The notes under the pieces are model-generated. The model worked only from the letters and a program-made list of their open reading frames with translations. It was not told where the DNA came from and did no database searches. This document shows, piece by piece, positions 17,449-26,930 of a DNA stretch of 64,000 nt (its first letter is position 1; the number at the start of each line of letters is the position of its first letter). Origin of the DNA: Methyloprofundus sp. (GTDB lineage: Bacteria > Pseudomonadota > Gammaproteobacteria > Methylococcales > Methylomonadaceae); assembly GCA_016592635.1 (NCBI GenBank), contig AP023240.1, forward strand, positions 4,257,630-4,321,629, given 5' to 3'. A program made the translations under genes and the position numbers.

Positions 17449-19839
17449 ATGAAATATATCAGATTTTTTGACACAGTTGGTATTGAGGATGTCGGACTAG
17501 TAGGCGGAAAAAATGCCAGCCTGGGCGAGATGTATCAAAATTTAACCCATCTCGGGGTTAATATTCCTTATGGTTTTTCAACTACACGCGACGCTTATTT
17601 GTTATTGCTTGCGCAAAATAAACTGGCACAACGCATTGATGCCGTGCTGGATGGTTTGGATATTGAAGATGTCGCACAACTGCAGGTATGTGGCAAAGCA
17701 GTGCGTGAGTTGCTGGTGAGTGAACCCTTGCCTGATGCGCTTAAAGCTGAAATTACTGCTGCCTATCATCAGCTTGCGGATAAATATAAGGGGCATAATA
17801 TTGATGTGGCAGTGCGCTCTTCTGCGACGGCCGAAGACCTGCCGGATGCCAGTTTTGCAGGCCAACAAGAAAGCTTTTTGAATATTCGTGGTGAGCAATC
17901 TTTACTCATTCATGTGCAAAAGTGCTTTGCTTCATTGTTTACTGACCGAGCAATTAGTTACCGGCACAGCCGTGGCTTTGATTACCATAAAGTAGCTCTA
18001 TGTGTGGGTATCCAAAAAATGGTGCGTAGTGATCAGGCTAGTAGTGGTGTGATGTTCACGCTTGATACCCAGAGTGGTAATGATAATGTGATTATGATCA
18101 ATGCTGTGTATGGCTTAGGTGAAAATATTGTTGGCGGCCGAGTCAACCCTGATGAATTTTATGTCTTTAAACCAACATTGCAACAGCACAAATCAGCTAT
18201 TATCAAACGCCAGCTTGGTTCAAAAGAGATGAAGATGATCTATGATGACAAGCTCAAGACCTTGAATATTTCTACTACAGCCAAGGAACGGGCTAGTTTT
18301 ACCCTGAATGATGCAGACATTGTTCAGTTAGCAAACTATGGCTTGGTTATTGAAACGCATTACAAAGCACCGATGGATATAGAGTGGGCTAAAGATACTC
18401 AAGAAGGCGAATTTTTTATTGTACAAGCACGTCCGGAAACCGTGCATTCCAAGCGCTTGCTGGCTGATACGGCAGGTAGTATTGAAATATTTCGATTGCA
18501 AGAAGAGACTGCGGAGCGTATGCGCTTACTAAGTGGCTTGGCCATTGGTGAAAAGATTGGTTTCGGTGTGGTTAAGGTGATTAAAGATTTAAGTGAAGCG
18601 TCGCGCTTTAATGCGGGTGAGGTGCTGGTCACTGATATTACCGACCCTGATTGGGAGCCATTAATGAAAAAGGCGGCGGCCATTATTACCAATAAAGGCG
18701 GTCGCACTTGCCATGCCGCGATTGTTGCCCGTGAAATTGGGGTCAGTACTATTGTAGGTACTTCCAATGCCATGCAAGTACTTGCAGATGGCATGCAAGT
18801 CACTGTGTGTTGTGCTGAGGGTGAGATTGGAAATGTGTATCAGGGGCAGCTTGCTTTTGATGTGGAACTGGTTGATTTAGATGGCTTACCTGAGCCAAAG
18901 ACCAAATTACTAATGAATATTGGTAACCCAGAAAAGGCATTTTCTTTTGCGGCAATTCCTAATCAAGGTGTGGGTTTGGCGCGAATGGAATTTATTATCA
19001 ATAATCACATCAAAGCTCACCCAATGGCGCTTTACGATATGCAGCAAGGGCATTTTGTGAAAGGTAATGAGCAAATTAAGGCGCTCATGCAGGGTTATGC
19101 CAATCCAGAAAGTTTTTTCGTCGATAAGCTTTCTGCAGGTATAGGCATGATTGCTGCCGCTTTTTATCCTAATCCTGTTATTGTGCGCACCAGTGATTTT
19201 AAGAGTAATGAATATAAGCATATGCTTGGTGGTGCAGCCTATGAAAAGGATGAGGAAAATCCGATGATTGGTTTTCGGGGCGCAAGTCGTTATTATTCTG
19301 ATGCCTATAAAGAAGCTTTTAAGTGGGAGTGTGAGGCACTGAAAAAAGTACGTGATGAAATGGGGTTGACCAATGTGAAGTTGATGCTGCCTTTTGTGCG
19401 CACGCCTGATGAAGGGCGTAAGGTGATTGCGATTATGAGTGAAATGGGCTTGGTGCAAGGCACAAATGGTTTAGAAATTTATGCCATGTGTGAAATTCCA
19501 AGCAATGTTATTTTGGCAGATGAGTTTTTAAAGGTATTTGACGGCTTTAGTATTGGTTCCAATGACTTGACTCAGCTGACGTTAGGGGTGGATCGAGACA
19601 GTACCTTAGTAGCGCATATTTTTGATGAGCGTAATGAAGCAGTAAAGCGTATGCTTAAAATGGCAATTGATGCTTGTAAAAAAGCGGATAAATATATTGG
19701 GATTTGTGGACAAGCGCCCTCGGATTATCCTGAGATAACCGAGTTTTTGGTGCAAAATGGCATTGACTCCATTTCGCTTAATCCGGATTCAGTGTTGAAA
19801 ATGCGACAAGTGGTGGTTGATTTGGAGGCACGACTTTAA
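17449..19839 (+). CDS. ppsA: Phosphoenolpyruvate synthase
   Basis: Makes phosphoenolpyruvate from pyruvate and ATP, releasing AMP and phosphate, at the start of gluconeogenesis. The 796 residues have the ATP-grasp N-terminal domain (GGKNASLGEM, RSSATAEDLPDASFAGQQE). The central swivelling phosphohistidine domain carries GGRTCHAAIVARE, with the catalytic His. The C-terminal PEP-binding barrel shows GVGLARMEF, GFRGASRYY and GSNDLTQLTLGVDRDS, then GICGQAPSDYP. AGAGGTG precedes the ATG. Full length. Confidence 0.97.
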   Translation: MKYIRFFDTVGIEDVGLVGGKNASLGEMYQNLTHLGVNIPYGFSTTRDAYLLLLAQNKLAQRIDAVLDGLDIEDVAQLQVCGKAVRELLVSEPLPDALKAEITAAYHQLADKYKGHNIDVAVRSSATAEDLPDASFAGQQESFLNIRGEQSLLIHVQKCFASLFTDRAISYRHSRGFDYHKVALCVGIQKMVRSDQASSGVMFTLDTQSGNDNVIMINAVYGLGENIVGGRVNPDEFYVFKPTLQQHKSAIIKRQLGSKEMKMIYDDKLKTLNISTTAKERASFTLNDADIVQLANYGLVIETHYKAPMDIEWAKDTQEGEFFIVQARPETVHSKRLLADTAGSIEIFRLQEETAERMRLLSGLAIGEKIGFGVVKVIKDLSEASRFNAGEVLVTDITDPDWEPLMKKAAAIITNKGGRTCHAAIVAREIGVSTIVGTSNAMQVLADGMQVTVCCAEGEIGNVYQGQLAFDVELVDLDGLPEPKTKLLMNIGNPEKAFSFAAIPNQGVGLARMEFIINNHIKAHPMALYDMQQGHFVKGNEQIKALMQGYANPESFFVDKLSAGIGMIAAAFYPNPVIVRTSDFKSNEYKHMLGGAAYEKDEENPMIGFRGASRYYSDAYKEAFKWECEALKKVRDEMGLTNVKLMLPFVRTPDEGRKVIAIMSEMGLVQGTNGLEIYAMCEIPSNVILADEFLKVFDGFSIGSNDLTQLTLGVDRDSTLVAHIFDERNEAVKRMLKMAIDACKKADKYIGICGQAPSDYPEITEFLVQNGIDSISLNPDSVLKMRQVVVDLEARL

Positions 19840-19861
19840 AGTGCGAGTTACGGAGTCGCGT

Positions 19862-19930
19862 AGGTTGCGGGTGAGGCACGAGCCCCAACAATATCGGTAC
19901 CCGTTGGGGTTCGTGCCTCACCCACAACCT
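19862..19930. repeat. Imperfect 28-bp inverted repeat after ppsA
   Basis: Arms at 19862-19889 and 19903-19930 share GTGAGGCACGA and its complement plus AGGTTG/CAACCT at the ends. GTTGGGGTTCGTGCCTCA is also seen downstream of repeat copy A near 9605. It is a dispersed element that could also act as a transcription terminator for ppsA and the convergent DUF58 gene. Confidence 0.7.
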
Positions 19931-19988
19931 TGTTGGATGTTTTTAAATTCATATAGAGCAAAGCAGGGAAATTTCGGCAACCTAGCTG

Positions 19989-20867
19989 TTATCTCAGTTT
20001 ATGCGTAGGATCTTCATTGCTGGCGCACATCAGTAATCGAACATTGAGTTTGCCGGCAATGCTTTGCAAATCTGCGCAATGTTGCTGAAACCTCGCTTGG
20101 TATTTGGCAATGCGCTGGCGGTCGCGGGTATCAACCACGATATCGGCAGAATTATCAGTAAAGCGATATTGACCTTTTGCGGGCAATTGGCTTTCTATCG
20201 GGTCATAAATCAGAATCAGTACCACTTCGCAGTGCCGAGCAATTTTGGTCAAAAGCTTTTCGGTCATTATATTAATGCCGCGAAAATCACTGATGATATA
20301 AACCAAACTACCCGGTTTGACATGTTGACTTAAGCGCTTGATAACTTGCTCGAACTGGATAGGCTCTTGCTCTGTTGCGGGTTTTACCAAACAATTAAAA
20401 AAATGCAAAACGGCTTGTTTACCACTTTGCGGCTTTAATTCGCGGCAGCTATTATCTGTAAAAATCTGTCCGCCAATTCGGTCGCCTTGCCGTTGTGCTA
20501 CCCAAGCGAGCAAGGCGGCTAATTTTGCTGCTTGCACGGCTTTAAATACGCCGCGAGTAGCAAATTGCATGGATGCACGGTAATCCACGGAAATAAAGAC
20601 AGGCCGCTCACGTTCTTCGCGAAATAGTTTGGTATGGGTCTTATCGGTACGAGCAGTCACCCGCCAATCAATACTACGAATATCATCGCCAGGCTGATAA
20701 GGGCGCACTTCATCAAATTCCATGCCGCGGCCTTTAGTGCGTGATAAATAACCGCCACTTTGTTGGGCGCGAATGCCAGAACGAAATAATTTCAGATTTG
20801 CTGCAGGCTTGGCTAGGTTAATCAGCATCTTTAAATTGGTACTGACTAGCTCATTTTCTGCACTCAT
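19989..20867 (-). CDS. DUF58 domain protein, MoxR partner
   Basis: A 292-residue DUF58 family protein. The landmark is MEFDEVRPYQPGDDIRSIDW around residue 50, followed by RTDKTHTKLFREERERPVFI and then a von Willebrand-A-like fold. It is coupled by a 4-nt overlap to a MoxR AAA+ ATPase upstream, the usual pairing, which acts in folding or activation of membrane or periplasmic proteins. The rest of the typical gene set (DUF4381, VWA proteins) is found on the other strand at 28910-32117. Confidence 0.9.
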   Translation of the reverse strand: MSAENELVSTNLKMLINLAKPAANLKLFRSGIRAQQSGGYLSRTKGRGMEFDEVRPYQPGDDIRSIDWRVTARTDKTHTKLFREERERPVFISVDYRASMQFATRGVFKAVQAAKLAALLAWVAQRQGDRIGGQIFTDNSCRELKPQSGKQAVLHFFNCLVKPATEQEPIQFEQVIKRLSQHVKPGSLVYIISDFRGINIMTEKLLTKIARHCEVVLILIYDPIESQLPAKGQYRFTDNSADIVVDTRDRQRIAKYQARFQQHCADLQSIAGKLNVRLLMCASNEDPTHKLR

Positions 20868-21850
20868 GGTACTGCAATTCTGGCAATAAGCTGTTCAATA
20901 AAATCGTCGCTAGTAATGCCTTCCGCTTCGGCTTCATAAGATAAAATAACGCGATGCCGTAAAATATCAAAAGCCATATCTTGAATGTCTTCCGGAGCAA
21001 CGTAATCTTTGCCGTTTAGCCATGCTTTGGCGCGTGCGCAGCGATCAAGAGCAATACTGGCGCGCGGGCTGGCTCCATATTGAACCCAATGCGCTAAATC
21101 TTCGCCATAAGCCGCAGGGTTACGAGTGGCAAGAATGATTTGTAATAAATAATCTTCCAAGTTATCTGCCATATAAGTATTAAGCACTTCTTGGCGTGCT
21201 GTAAATAAGCTTTCCTGGCTGATAGCTTGGCTGTGCTGTGCTGCTGACTGGCTGCCTTGTTGAGCTTCATTACGTGCTAAATGCAAAATTTGCTTTTCAT
21301 GTTCGGCACTGGGGTAATCAATTTTGACATGCAATAAAAAACGGTCTAATTGGGCTTCAGGTAAAGGATAAGTACCTTCTTGCTCAATCGGATTTTGGGT
21401 AGCCATAACCAAAAAGAGAGGGGGGAGCGGGTAGGTTGTGCCACCAACGGTAATTTGTCTTTCTGCCATGGATTCTAATAATGCTGCCTGTACTTTGGCT
21501 GGAGAACGGTTGATTTCATCAGCTAAGACTAGGTTATGAAATAGCGGGCCTTTTTGGAATTCAAAACTACCTTGTTGCGGGCGATAAATTTCCGTGCCTG
21601 TTAAATCTGCAGGTAATAAATCAGGGGTAAACTGCACCCGCTGAAAGTCTGCTTGTATGCCTTTACTGAGTGTATTGATTGCGCGGGTTTTGGCTAACCC
21701 TGGTGCGCCTTCTACTAATATATGTCCATCAGCCAGCAAGGCAATTAACATGCGCTCTACTAAAACATCTTGGCCGATGATTTGTTCGCTAATAGTGTTT
21801 TTTAATTGTTGTATGGCGATAAGGCTATCGCTAGGACTTGCGTCTGACAT
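20864..21850 (-). CDS. MoxR family AAA+ ATPase
   Basis: A 328-residue AAA+ chaperone-like ATPase of the MoxR group. Walker A reads HILVEGAPGLAKTRA, Walker B LVLADEINRSPAK, sensor 1 FLVMATQNPIEQEGTYPLPEAQLDRF, here quoted as two overlapping motifs FLVMATQNPIEQEG and PLPEAQLDRF. The C-terminal lid contains GASPRASIALDRCARA. It is first in a two-gene unit with DUF58. Members act with VWA-domain proteins, and two such genes lie 8 kb to the right. Confidence 0.94.
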   Translation of the reverse strand: MSDASPSDSLIAIQQLKNTISEQIIGQDVLVERMLIALLADGHILVEGAPGLAKTRAINTLSKGIQADFQRVQFTPDLLPADLTGTEIYRPQQGSFEFQKGPLFHNLVLADEINRSPAKVQAALLESMAERQITVGGTTYPLPPLFLVMATQNPIEQEGTYPLPEAQLDRFLLHVKIDYPSAEHEKQILHLARNEAQQGSQSAAQHSQAISQESLFTARQEVLNTYMADNLEDYLLQIILATRNPAAYGEDLAHWVQYGASPRASIALDRCARAKAWLNGKDYVAPEDIQDMAFDILRHRVILSYEAEAEGITSDDFIEQLIARIAVP

Positions 21851-22063
21851 GCGTGATTTTTATCCTGAGTGCGTGAAGTATAAATTGAATATTTTAGTAT
21901 AAAAGTTCAATTATTAGTGTAAATATTCATGGTCGAATGAATATAGCTATATATATTAAGCTGAAAAATATAAGCACAATATATTTAGGTTTTAATTATA
22001 TTTAATAAGGTATAATGGTGGGTTTTCCTAATAATAACAATAAACATTGTGTGAGGTTTTGGT

Positions 22064-22816
22064 ATGTGTTGGAGTGGTGAAGCGTCGGGAGTTTTAGCTG
22101 CCGTTGGGCTGGGAACAGCCGCGTATGTTGCGTTAAAGGGGGAGTCCAAAGAACTATGGATTCCATTAACGTATTTTGCATTAATGGAATTGTTGCAGGC
22201 AGCGACCTACGTTTATATCGATGATTGTAGTTCTCCGCAGAATCAGATACTCACGCTGTTTGGCTATCTCCATATTGCCTTTCAGCCATTTTTTGTCAAT
22301 ATGGTGGCGATGTACTTTATTCCTGAAAGTGTCAAGCTTAGAATCAGGACCGCTGTTTATACCTTATGTGCGGTAGCTGCTTTGGCAATGATCGTGAAAA
22401 TGTTCCCATTTGCATGGGCAGGTCTTTGTAATATTGGCCAAGAAGGTTTTTGTGGCGAAGAGATTTGTTCGGTATCAGGCGCATGGCATATCGCATGGCA
22501 GATGCCGCTAAATGGTATTATGTCCGCACCAGTTTCATGGCTACCAGGTTTTGAATGGGGTTTGCATGGTTTTATATATATTTTAATCGCCTTTTATTTG
22601 CCGTTAATGTATGGCTCATGGCGTTTTGTCGGCTTCCATTATTTGATCGGGCCTTTGATTGCAGATCTTACTACTGATGACCCTAATGAGTTTTCAGCTG
22701 TCTGGTGTTTATTCTCGATTGCCTTATGTGTGTCAGTTATTAAGTCGCCGATCAGGAAGTATTTGCATGTGCAAAAATGGCCATTTTACCATCGCACCGT
22801 AAGTGACTCGTTATAG
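22064..22816 (+). CDS. Polytopic membrane protein, MCWSGEAS family, copy 1
   Basis: I recognise this only as an uncharacterised membrane family whose members begin MCWSGEAS. The 250-residue protein has about seven hydrophobic segments. Conserved-looking features are ALMELLQAATYVYID, GYLHIAFQPFFVNM, AWHIAWQMPL, WLPGF-GLHGF and FSIALCVSVIKSPIRKYLHV. Several Cys residues (near positions 2, 60, 137, 144, 149) could form disulfides or bind metal. A close tandem paralogue follows after 97 bp. The location between MoxR/DUF58 and a TonB operon does not reveal the role. Confidence 0.75.
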   Translation: MCWSGEASGVLAAVGLGTAAYVALKGESKELWIPLTYFALMELLQAATYVYIDDCSSPQNQILTLFGYLHIAFQPFFVNMVAMYFIPESVKLRIRTAVYTLCAVAALAMIVKMFPFAWAGLCNIGQEGFCGEEICSVSGAWHIAWQMPLNGIMSAPVSWLPGFEWGLHGFIYILIAFYLPLMYGSWRFVGFHYLIGPLIADLTTDDPNEFSAVWCLFSIALCVSVIKSPIRKYLHVQKWPFYHRTVSDSL

Positions 22817-22913
22817 TTTATAAGGGCAAAGTATAGAGTGGGGTTATGCAAATAACTCCATTCCTTAGTTCTTTTGAATCAATTAATTTTAAGTAATAAG
22901 CGAAGAGGGTTGT

Positions 22914-23666
22914 ATGTGCTGGAGTGGTGAAGCGTCCGCAGTTTTAGCAACAGTGGGATTAGGAACGGCAGCGTATGTTGCTATGAAAGGTGAGTCAAAA
23001 GAATTATGGATCCCATTAACTTTTTTCGCATTAATGGAGTTGTTGCAAGCAGCAACTTATGTCTATATTGACGAATGCAATTCGCCCACAAATCAGGTGC
23101 TGACGCTGTTTGGGTATCTGCATATTGCCTTTCAGCCATTTTTTATTAATATGGTGGCGATGTATTTTATCCCTGAAAGTGTCAAATTAAAAATTCGGAC
23201 TACAGTCTATACGCTATGTGCAGTAGCTGCATTAGCGATGATTGTTAAAATGATGCCATTTGCATGGGCAGGGCTTTGTGTGATCGGTACTGAAGCTGTT
23301 TGTGGCGAAACAATTTGTTCTACTTCTGGAGCATGGCATATTGCTTGGCAAATTCCATTGAATGATATTATGTCGCCTCCGGTAGCCTGGTTACCTGGAT
23401 TTGAAGGTGGTTTGCATGGTTTTGTATACCTTTGGATTGGTTTCTATATGCCTTTCTTATATGGCTCTTACCGTTTCGTGCTATTTCATTGCTTAATTGG
23501 CCCATTTCTTGCCGATGCATTGACTGATGACCCGAATGAATTTGCAGCAGTTTGGTGTTTATTTTCGATTGCTTTATGTGTGTCTATTATTAAGTCACCG
23601 ATTAGAAAATATTTACATGTCAGCAAGTGGCCTTTTTATCCGCATACTGTGAAAGACGCTTTGTAG
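22914..23666 (+). CDS. Polytopic membrane protein, MCWSGEAS family, copy 2
   Basis: Tandem paralogue of the preceding gene: same 250-residue length, collinear throughout with no gaps, and about 80 percent identical by eye. The start MCWSGEASAVLATVG and the end SIIKSPIRKYLHVSKWPF correspond exactly. Most differences lie in the loop around residues 135-165 and in the last third. The cysteine pattern is kept. AGAGGG precedes the ATG. The conservation of both copies suggests that each is under selection, possibly forming homo- or hetero-oligomers. No function can be assigned. Confidence 0.75.
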   Translation: MCWSGEASAVLATVGLGTAAYVAMKGESKELWIPLTFFALMELLQAATYVYIDECNSPTNQVLTLFGYLHIAFQPFFINMVAMYFIPESVKLKIRTTVYTLCAVAALAMIVKMMPFAWAGLCVIGTEAVCGETICSTSGAWHIAWQIPLNDIMSPPVAWLPGFEGGLHGFVYLWIGFYMPFLYGSYRFVLFHCLIGPFLADALTDDPNEFAAVWCLFSIALCVSIIKSPIRKYLHVSKWPFYPHTVKDAL

Positions 23667-23883
23667 TTGTAGGAGGGGCTTTTAGCCGTGACCAGATTTT
23701 GTAAGTTGCGGTTAAGACCCTTTCTATTTGTATATTTCTAAGCCCCTGGCCTGATAAACAATACTTTTTATAAGAGAATGACCTTGATGGCTAGTTATGC
23801 GAGTAGGTGATATCACACATTGTTTTTTAATCTAGCTGTGGTAAAGTTTTCGTAATTTTTTAATCCGCTGTCAAACTCTTTTT

Positions 23884-24660
23884 ATGCATTTTATACCTCG
23901 TCAATGTCAGATAGTTGTTACTTCCGTGGTGTTGAGTTTAGGCTCATTACCTGTTTTTGCTGATGCGCTGACTCAAGCAATAAAAACAGAAAGTGCGACG
24001 CAGTCGGCAGCAATAAAATCGCAAAAGAAAATTGACGGTTTAGATGATCGTACTCGTAAAATGCTGGAGCAATACCGCTCAGCAGCGCGGCAGACTAAAA
24101 CATTATTAACTTATAATGCACATTTAAAAGAATTACTCGCCTCGCAAGAAGCTGAAAAAGCTTCATTAGAACAACAATTACAACAAACTGAAGTGACCCA
24201 GCGTGAAATTGTGCCACTTATCCTCAATATGCAAAATAGCCTAGAGCAGTTTGTGCAATTAGATTTACCTTTTTTACCTAAAGAACGGCAGCAACGCATT
24301 ACTAAATTACAAGCAATGATGACGCGAGCAGATGTCACCAATGCTGAAAAATTTCGTCGTATTATTGAAGCTTATCAAATAGAAAATGATTACGGTAATA
24401 CCATCGAAGCTTATCGCGCCAATATTACTTTAGAGGGAACCACTAGCTCAGTCGATTTTTTACGTGTTGGGCGAGTTGCTTTATATTATCAGCGTCTTGA
24501 TGGTAGTGAAACTGGCTATTGGAACCAAGCTGATAAGCGTTGGGAAACACTTGCAAACGAATATCAACACCCGATACGTAATGGTTTACGTATCGCGCGT
24601 AAAGAAACAGCACCTGATTTATTAAGCTTGCCTGTTGCAGCAGCAGTGGAGGCAAAATAA
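23884..24660 (+). CDS. DUF3450 periplasmic coiled-coil protein of the TonB operon
   Basis: A 258-residue exported protein, first of six genes. A signal peptide (about 1-26, ending PVFADA) is followed by a long coiled coil (about 55-110, ELLASQEAEKASLEQQLQQ). The DUF3450 core follows: LPFLPKERQQRITKLQAMM, IIEAYQIENDYGNTIEAY and LRVGRVALYYQRLDG. This family regularly precedes a TtpC-type ExbB-like protein and TonB. The next gene starts inside its stop codon. The role in the TonB system is accepted but mechanistically unclear. Confidence 0.9.
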   Translation: MHFIPRQCQIVVTSVVLSLGSLPVFADALTQAIKTESATQSAAIKSQKKIDGLDDRTRKMLEQYRSAARQTKTLLTYNAHLKELLASQEAEKASLEQQLQQTEVTQREIVPLILNMQNSLEQFVQLDLPFLPKERQQRITKLQAMMTRADVTNAEKFRRIIEAYQIENDYGNTIEAYRANITLEGTTSSVDFLRVGRVALYYQRLDGSETGYWNQADKRWETLANEYQHPIRNGLRIARKETAPDLLSLPVAAAVEAK

Positions 24661-25988
24661 TGAAATTAATAACAAGTTTTATGCTGATATTTATTGTTAC
24701 TAATAATGCATGGGCAGAGCACCAAAATTTAGATCAGTTATTAAGTAATGTTAAACAAGCGCAACAGCAAGGTCGTAAAATAAACCGCACTCGGGAAGTG
24801 GAGTTTTTAGCAGAAAAACAAGCGCAGCAACAAGTGCTGAAAGTGACACAAGCGAAATTAGCACAACAGGAAGTTTTAAGTAAGACGCTTAAACAACACT
24901 TGGAAGATAATGAGGAATTACTTGCCAAGCTAGAGACGCAATTAAAAGAAAAAAGTGGTGAGCTCGGTGAGCTATTTGGTGTAGCGCGACAAGCTGCAGG
25001 TGACTTAAGTGCTGATTTAACTAACTCATTAGTATCTGCGCAATACCCTGAGCGAGAAGTGCCATTAGTAAAGATGATTGAAAGCAAGTCTTTGCCAACC
25101 ATTGAGCAGCTAGAAACACTTTGGTTTACTTTACAACAAGAAATGACTGAGACGGGTAAAGTTGTGCGCTTTAATACCGAAATTCAATCTGCTACGGGTG
25201 AACGTGAGCAGACTGAAGTGATTCGTATTGGTGCCTTTAATGCTGTTGCTAATGGAGGGTATTTACGATATTCACCTGATACGAAAATACTGGTTAGTTT
25301 GGCACGACAACCTGCTGATAAATATTTAGATTTATTACAGCCTTTTACACAAGCGCAAACAGGCTCTGTAGCTGTTGCTATTGACCCTACTCGAGGGGTG
25401 ATGCTTAGCATGTTGATTCAAACACCTGATACGGTAGAGCGAATTCAGCAAGGTGGTGTGATTGGCTTCATTATCTTGGCACTAGGTGCTATTGGCTTTT
25501 TATATGCTTTACTACGCTTAACGATACTCACGTTGACGGGTAGCAAAATGAGTAAGCAAGTCGATAGTAGTGAAGCTTCAGATAATAACCCATTGGGACG
25601 GGTGTTATTGGCAACTGAAAAAGATATGGCACAAGATACCGAAACACTGGAGTTAGTTTTAGATGAAGCCATTACTCGCGAAGTACCTGCTTTAGAAAAA
25701 GGCTTGTCGCTGATTAAGTTATTTGCAGCAGTCGCACCATTATTAGGCTTGCTGGGAACGGTTACCGGTATGATTGCGACCTTTCAGTCGATCAGCTTAT
25801 TTGGTACGGGCGACCCTAAATTGATGGCAGATGGTATTTCGCAAGCCTTGGTGACTACGATGCTGGGTTTATGTGTCGCAATTCCATTATTGTTTTTATA
25901 TAACTTAGTGGCTTCACGTAGCAAAACATTAATACAAATATTGGATGAGCAAAGTGCCGGCATTATGAGTCGCCGTATGGGCAATTAA
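24660..25988 (+). CDS. TtpC-like MotA/TolQ/ExbB proton channel protein
   Basis: A 442-residue protein. It has a signal peptide (ends NNAWA) and a periplasmic part with a coiled coil (about 35-110). A membrane span near residue 270 (GFIILALGAIGFLYALL) leads to the ExbB/TolQ channel domain with APLLGLLGTVTGMI and two further spans. This architecture corresponds to TtpC of the Vibrio TonB2 system, needed for TonB-dependent uptake. It is translationally coupled to the DUF3450 gene and followed by a separate short ExbB. Confidence 0.9.
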   Translation: MKLITSFMLIFIVTNNAWAEHQNLDQLLSNVKQAQQQGRKINRTREVEFLAEKQAQQQVLKVTQAKLAQQEVLSKTLKQHLEDNEELLAKLETQLKEKSGELGELFGVARQAAGDLSADLTNSLVSAQYPEREVPLVKMIESKSLPTIEQLETLWFTLQQEMTETGKVVRFNTEIQSATGEREQTEVIRIGAFNAVANGGYLRYSPDTKILVSLARQPADKYLDLLQPFTQAQTGSVAVAIDPTRGVMLSMLIQTPDTVERIQQGGVIGFIILALGAIGFLYALLRLTILTLTGSKMSKQVDSSEASDNNPLGRVLLATEKDMAQDTETLELVLDEAITREVPALEKGLSLIKLFAAVAPLLGLLGTVTGMIATFQSISLFGTGDPKLMADGISQALVTTMLGLCVAIPLLFLYNLVASRSKTLIQILDEQSAGIMSRRMGN

Positions 25989-25990
25989 GT

Positions 25991-26503
25991 ATGACTTTCA
26001 TAGACGATATTGCTAATTTTCTGTATGTTGGCGGCGATGTCTTATGGGTTATTCTGGGAGTCGCTGTTTGCCTATGGTGCTTGATTATCGAACGCTTATT
26101 ATTTTTTAAGCTTAATTACCCAAGCCTACGCACAGCATGGATTAATCAGTGGGAACAACGCTCTGATAAACAATCAACACATGCTTTGTTTATTCGACAA
26201 GCTATTATCTCTACCGCATTGATTGATATGAATCGCGGTGTCGCCGTCATTAAAATGCTGATTGGTATCTGCCCTTTATTAGGGCTATTAGGTACAGTTA
26301 CTGGCATGATCAATGTTTTTGATGTGATGGCAGTGACGGGTACGGGTAATGCACGAGCAATGGCTGCCGGAGTTTCCTCAGCAACCATTCCGACCATGGC
26401 GGGAATGGTGATTGCCATTGCTGGGCTGTATTTCAGTAAATTGATTGAAGAATGGGTCAGTGATGAATCACATCATTTGGCTGATTTATTAAAATATCAC
26501 TAA
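25991..26503 (+). CDS. exbB: ExbB proton channel subunit
   Basis: A 170-residue MotA/TolQ/ExbB protein without the long periplasmic part. It has an N-terminal span, a short cytoplasmic loop, and a channel signature ICPLLGLLGTVTGMINVF with VSSATIPTMAGMVIAIAGLYF. It works with ExbD to harvest the proton gradient for TonB. The gene starts 2 bp after the TtpC-like gene. The presence of both a long and a short ExbB in one operon is the TonB2-type arrangement. Confidence 0.93.
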   Translation: MTFIDDIANFLYVGGDVLWVILGVAVCLWCLIIERLLFFKLNYPSLRTAWINQWEQRSDKQSTHALFIRQAIISTALIDMNRGVAVIKMLIGICPLLGLLGTVTGMINVFDVMAVTGTGNARAMAAGVSSATIPTMAGMVIAIAGLYFSKLIEEWVSDESHHLADLLKYH

Positions 26504-26516
26504 TAGCGAATTTATT

Positions 26517-26930
26517 ATGCGCCGTAGATCTAATCGTTCCTCAGTTGAACAAAGTGCTGATATTGACATGACTCCTATGCTGGATATTGTTTTTATCATG
26601 CTTATTTTCTTTATTGTGACCACTTCATTTGTTAAAGAGTCGGGGATTGATGTTAATCGTCCAAGTGCTCAGTCAGGTGAAACCAAGGTACAAGGCAATG
26701 TCATTATTGGTATTAAAGCTAATGGTGAAGTCTGGATAGATAAACGTTTGGTCGATGTACGTGCCGTACGTGCCAATGTCTCGCGTTTACGTGCAGAAAA
26801 CCCACTAGGTTCGGTTATTATTGCTGCCGACAGAGATACCAAAACCCACCATTTAGTGGCTGTTATTGATCAAGTACGGCAGGCAGGTGTACCTGCTCCT
26901 GTGATTGCGACCGAGTCGGAAGCGCAGTGA
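26517..26930 (+). CDS. exbD: ExbD biopolymer transport protein
   Basis: A 137-residue single-span protein with the essential membrane aspartate in DMTPMLDIVFIMLIFFIV, followed by a periplasmic domain (VIIAADRDTKTHHLVAVIDQ). It forms the ion-driven motor with ExbB. Its stop codon overlaps the GTG start of tonB (GTGA). Confidence 0.94.
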   Translation: MRRRSNRSSVEQSADIDMTPMLDIVFIMLIFFIVTTSFVKESGIDVNRPSAQSGETKVQGNVIIGIKANGEVWIDKRLVDVRAVRANVSRLRAENPLGSVIIAADRDTKTHHLVAVIDQVRQAGVPAPVIATESEAQ

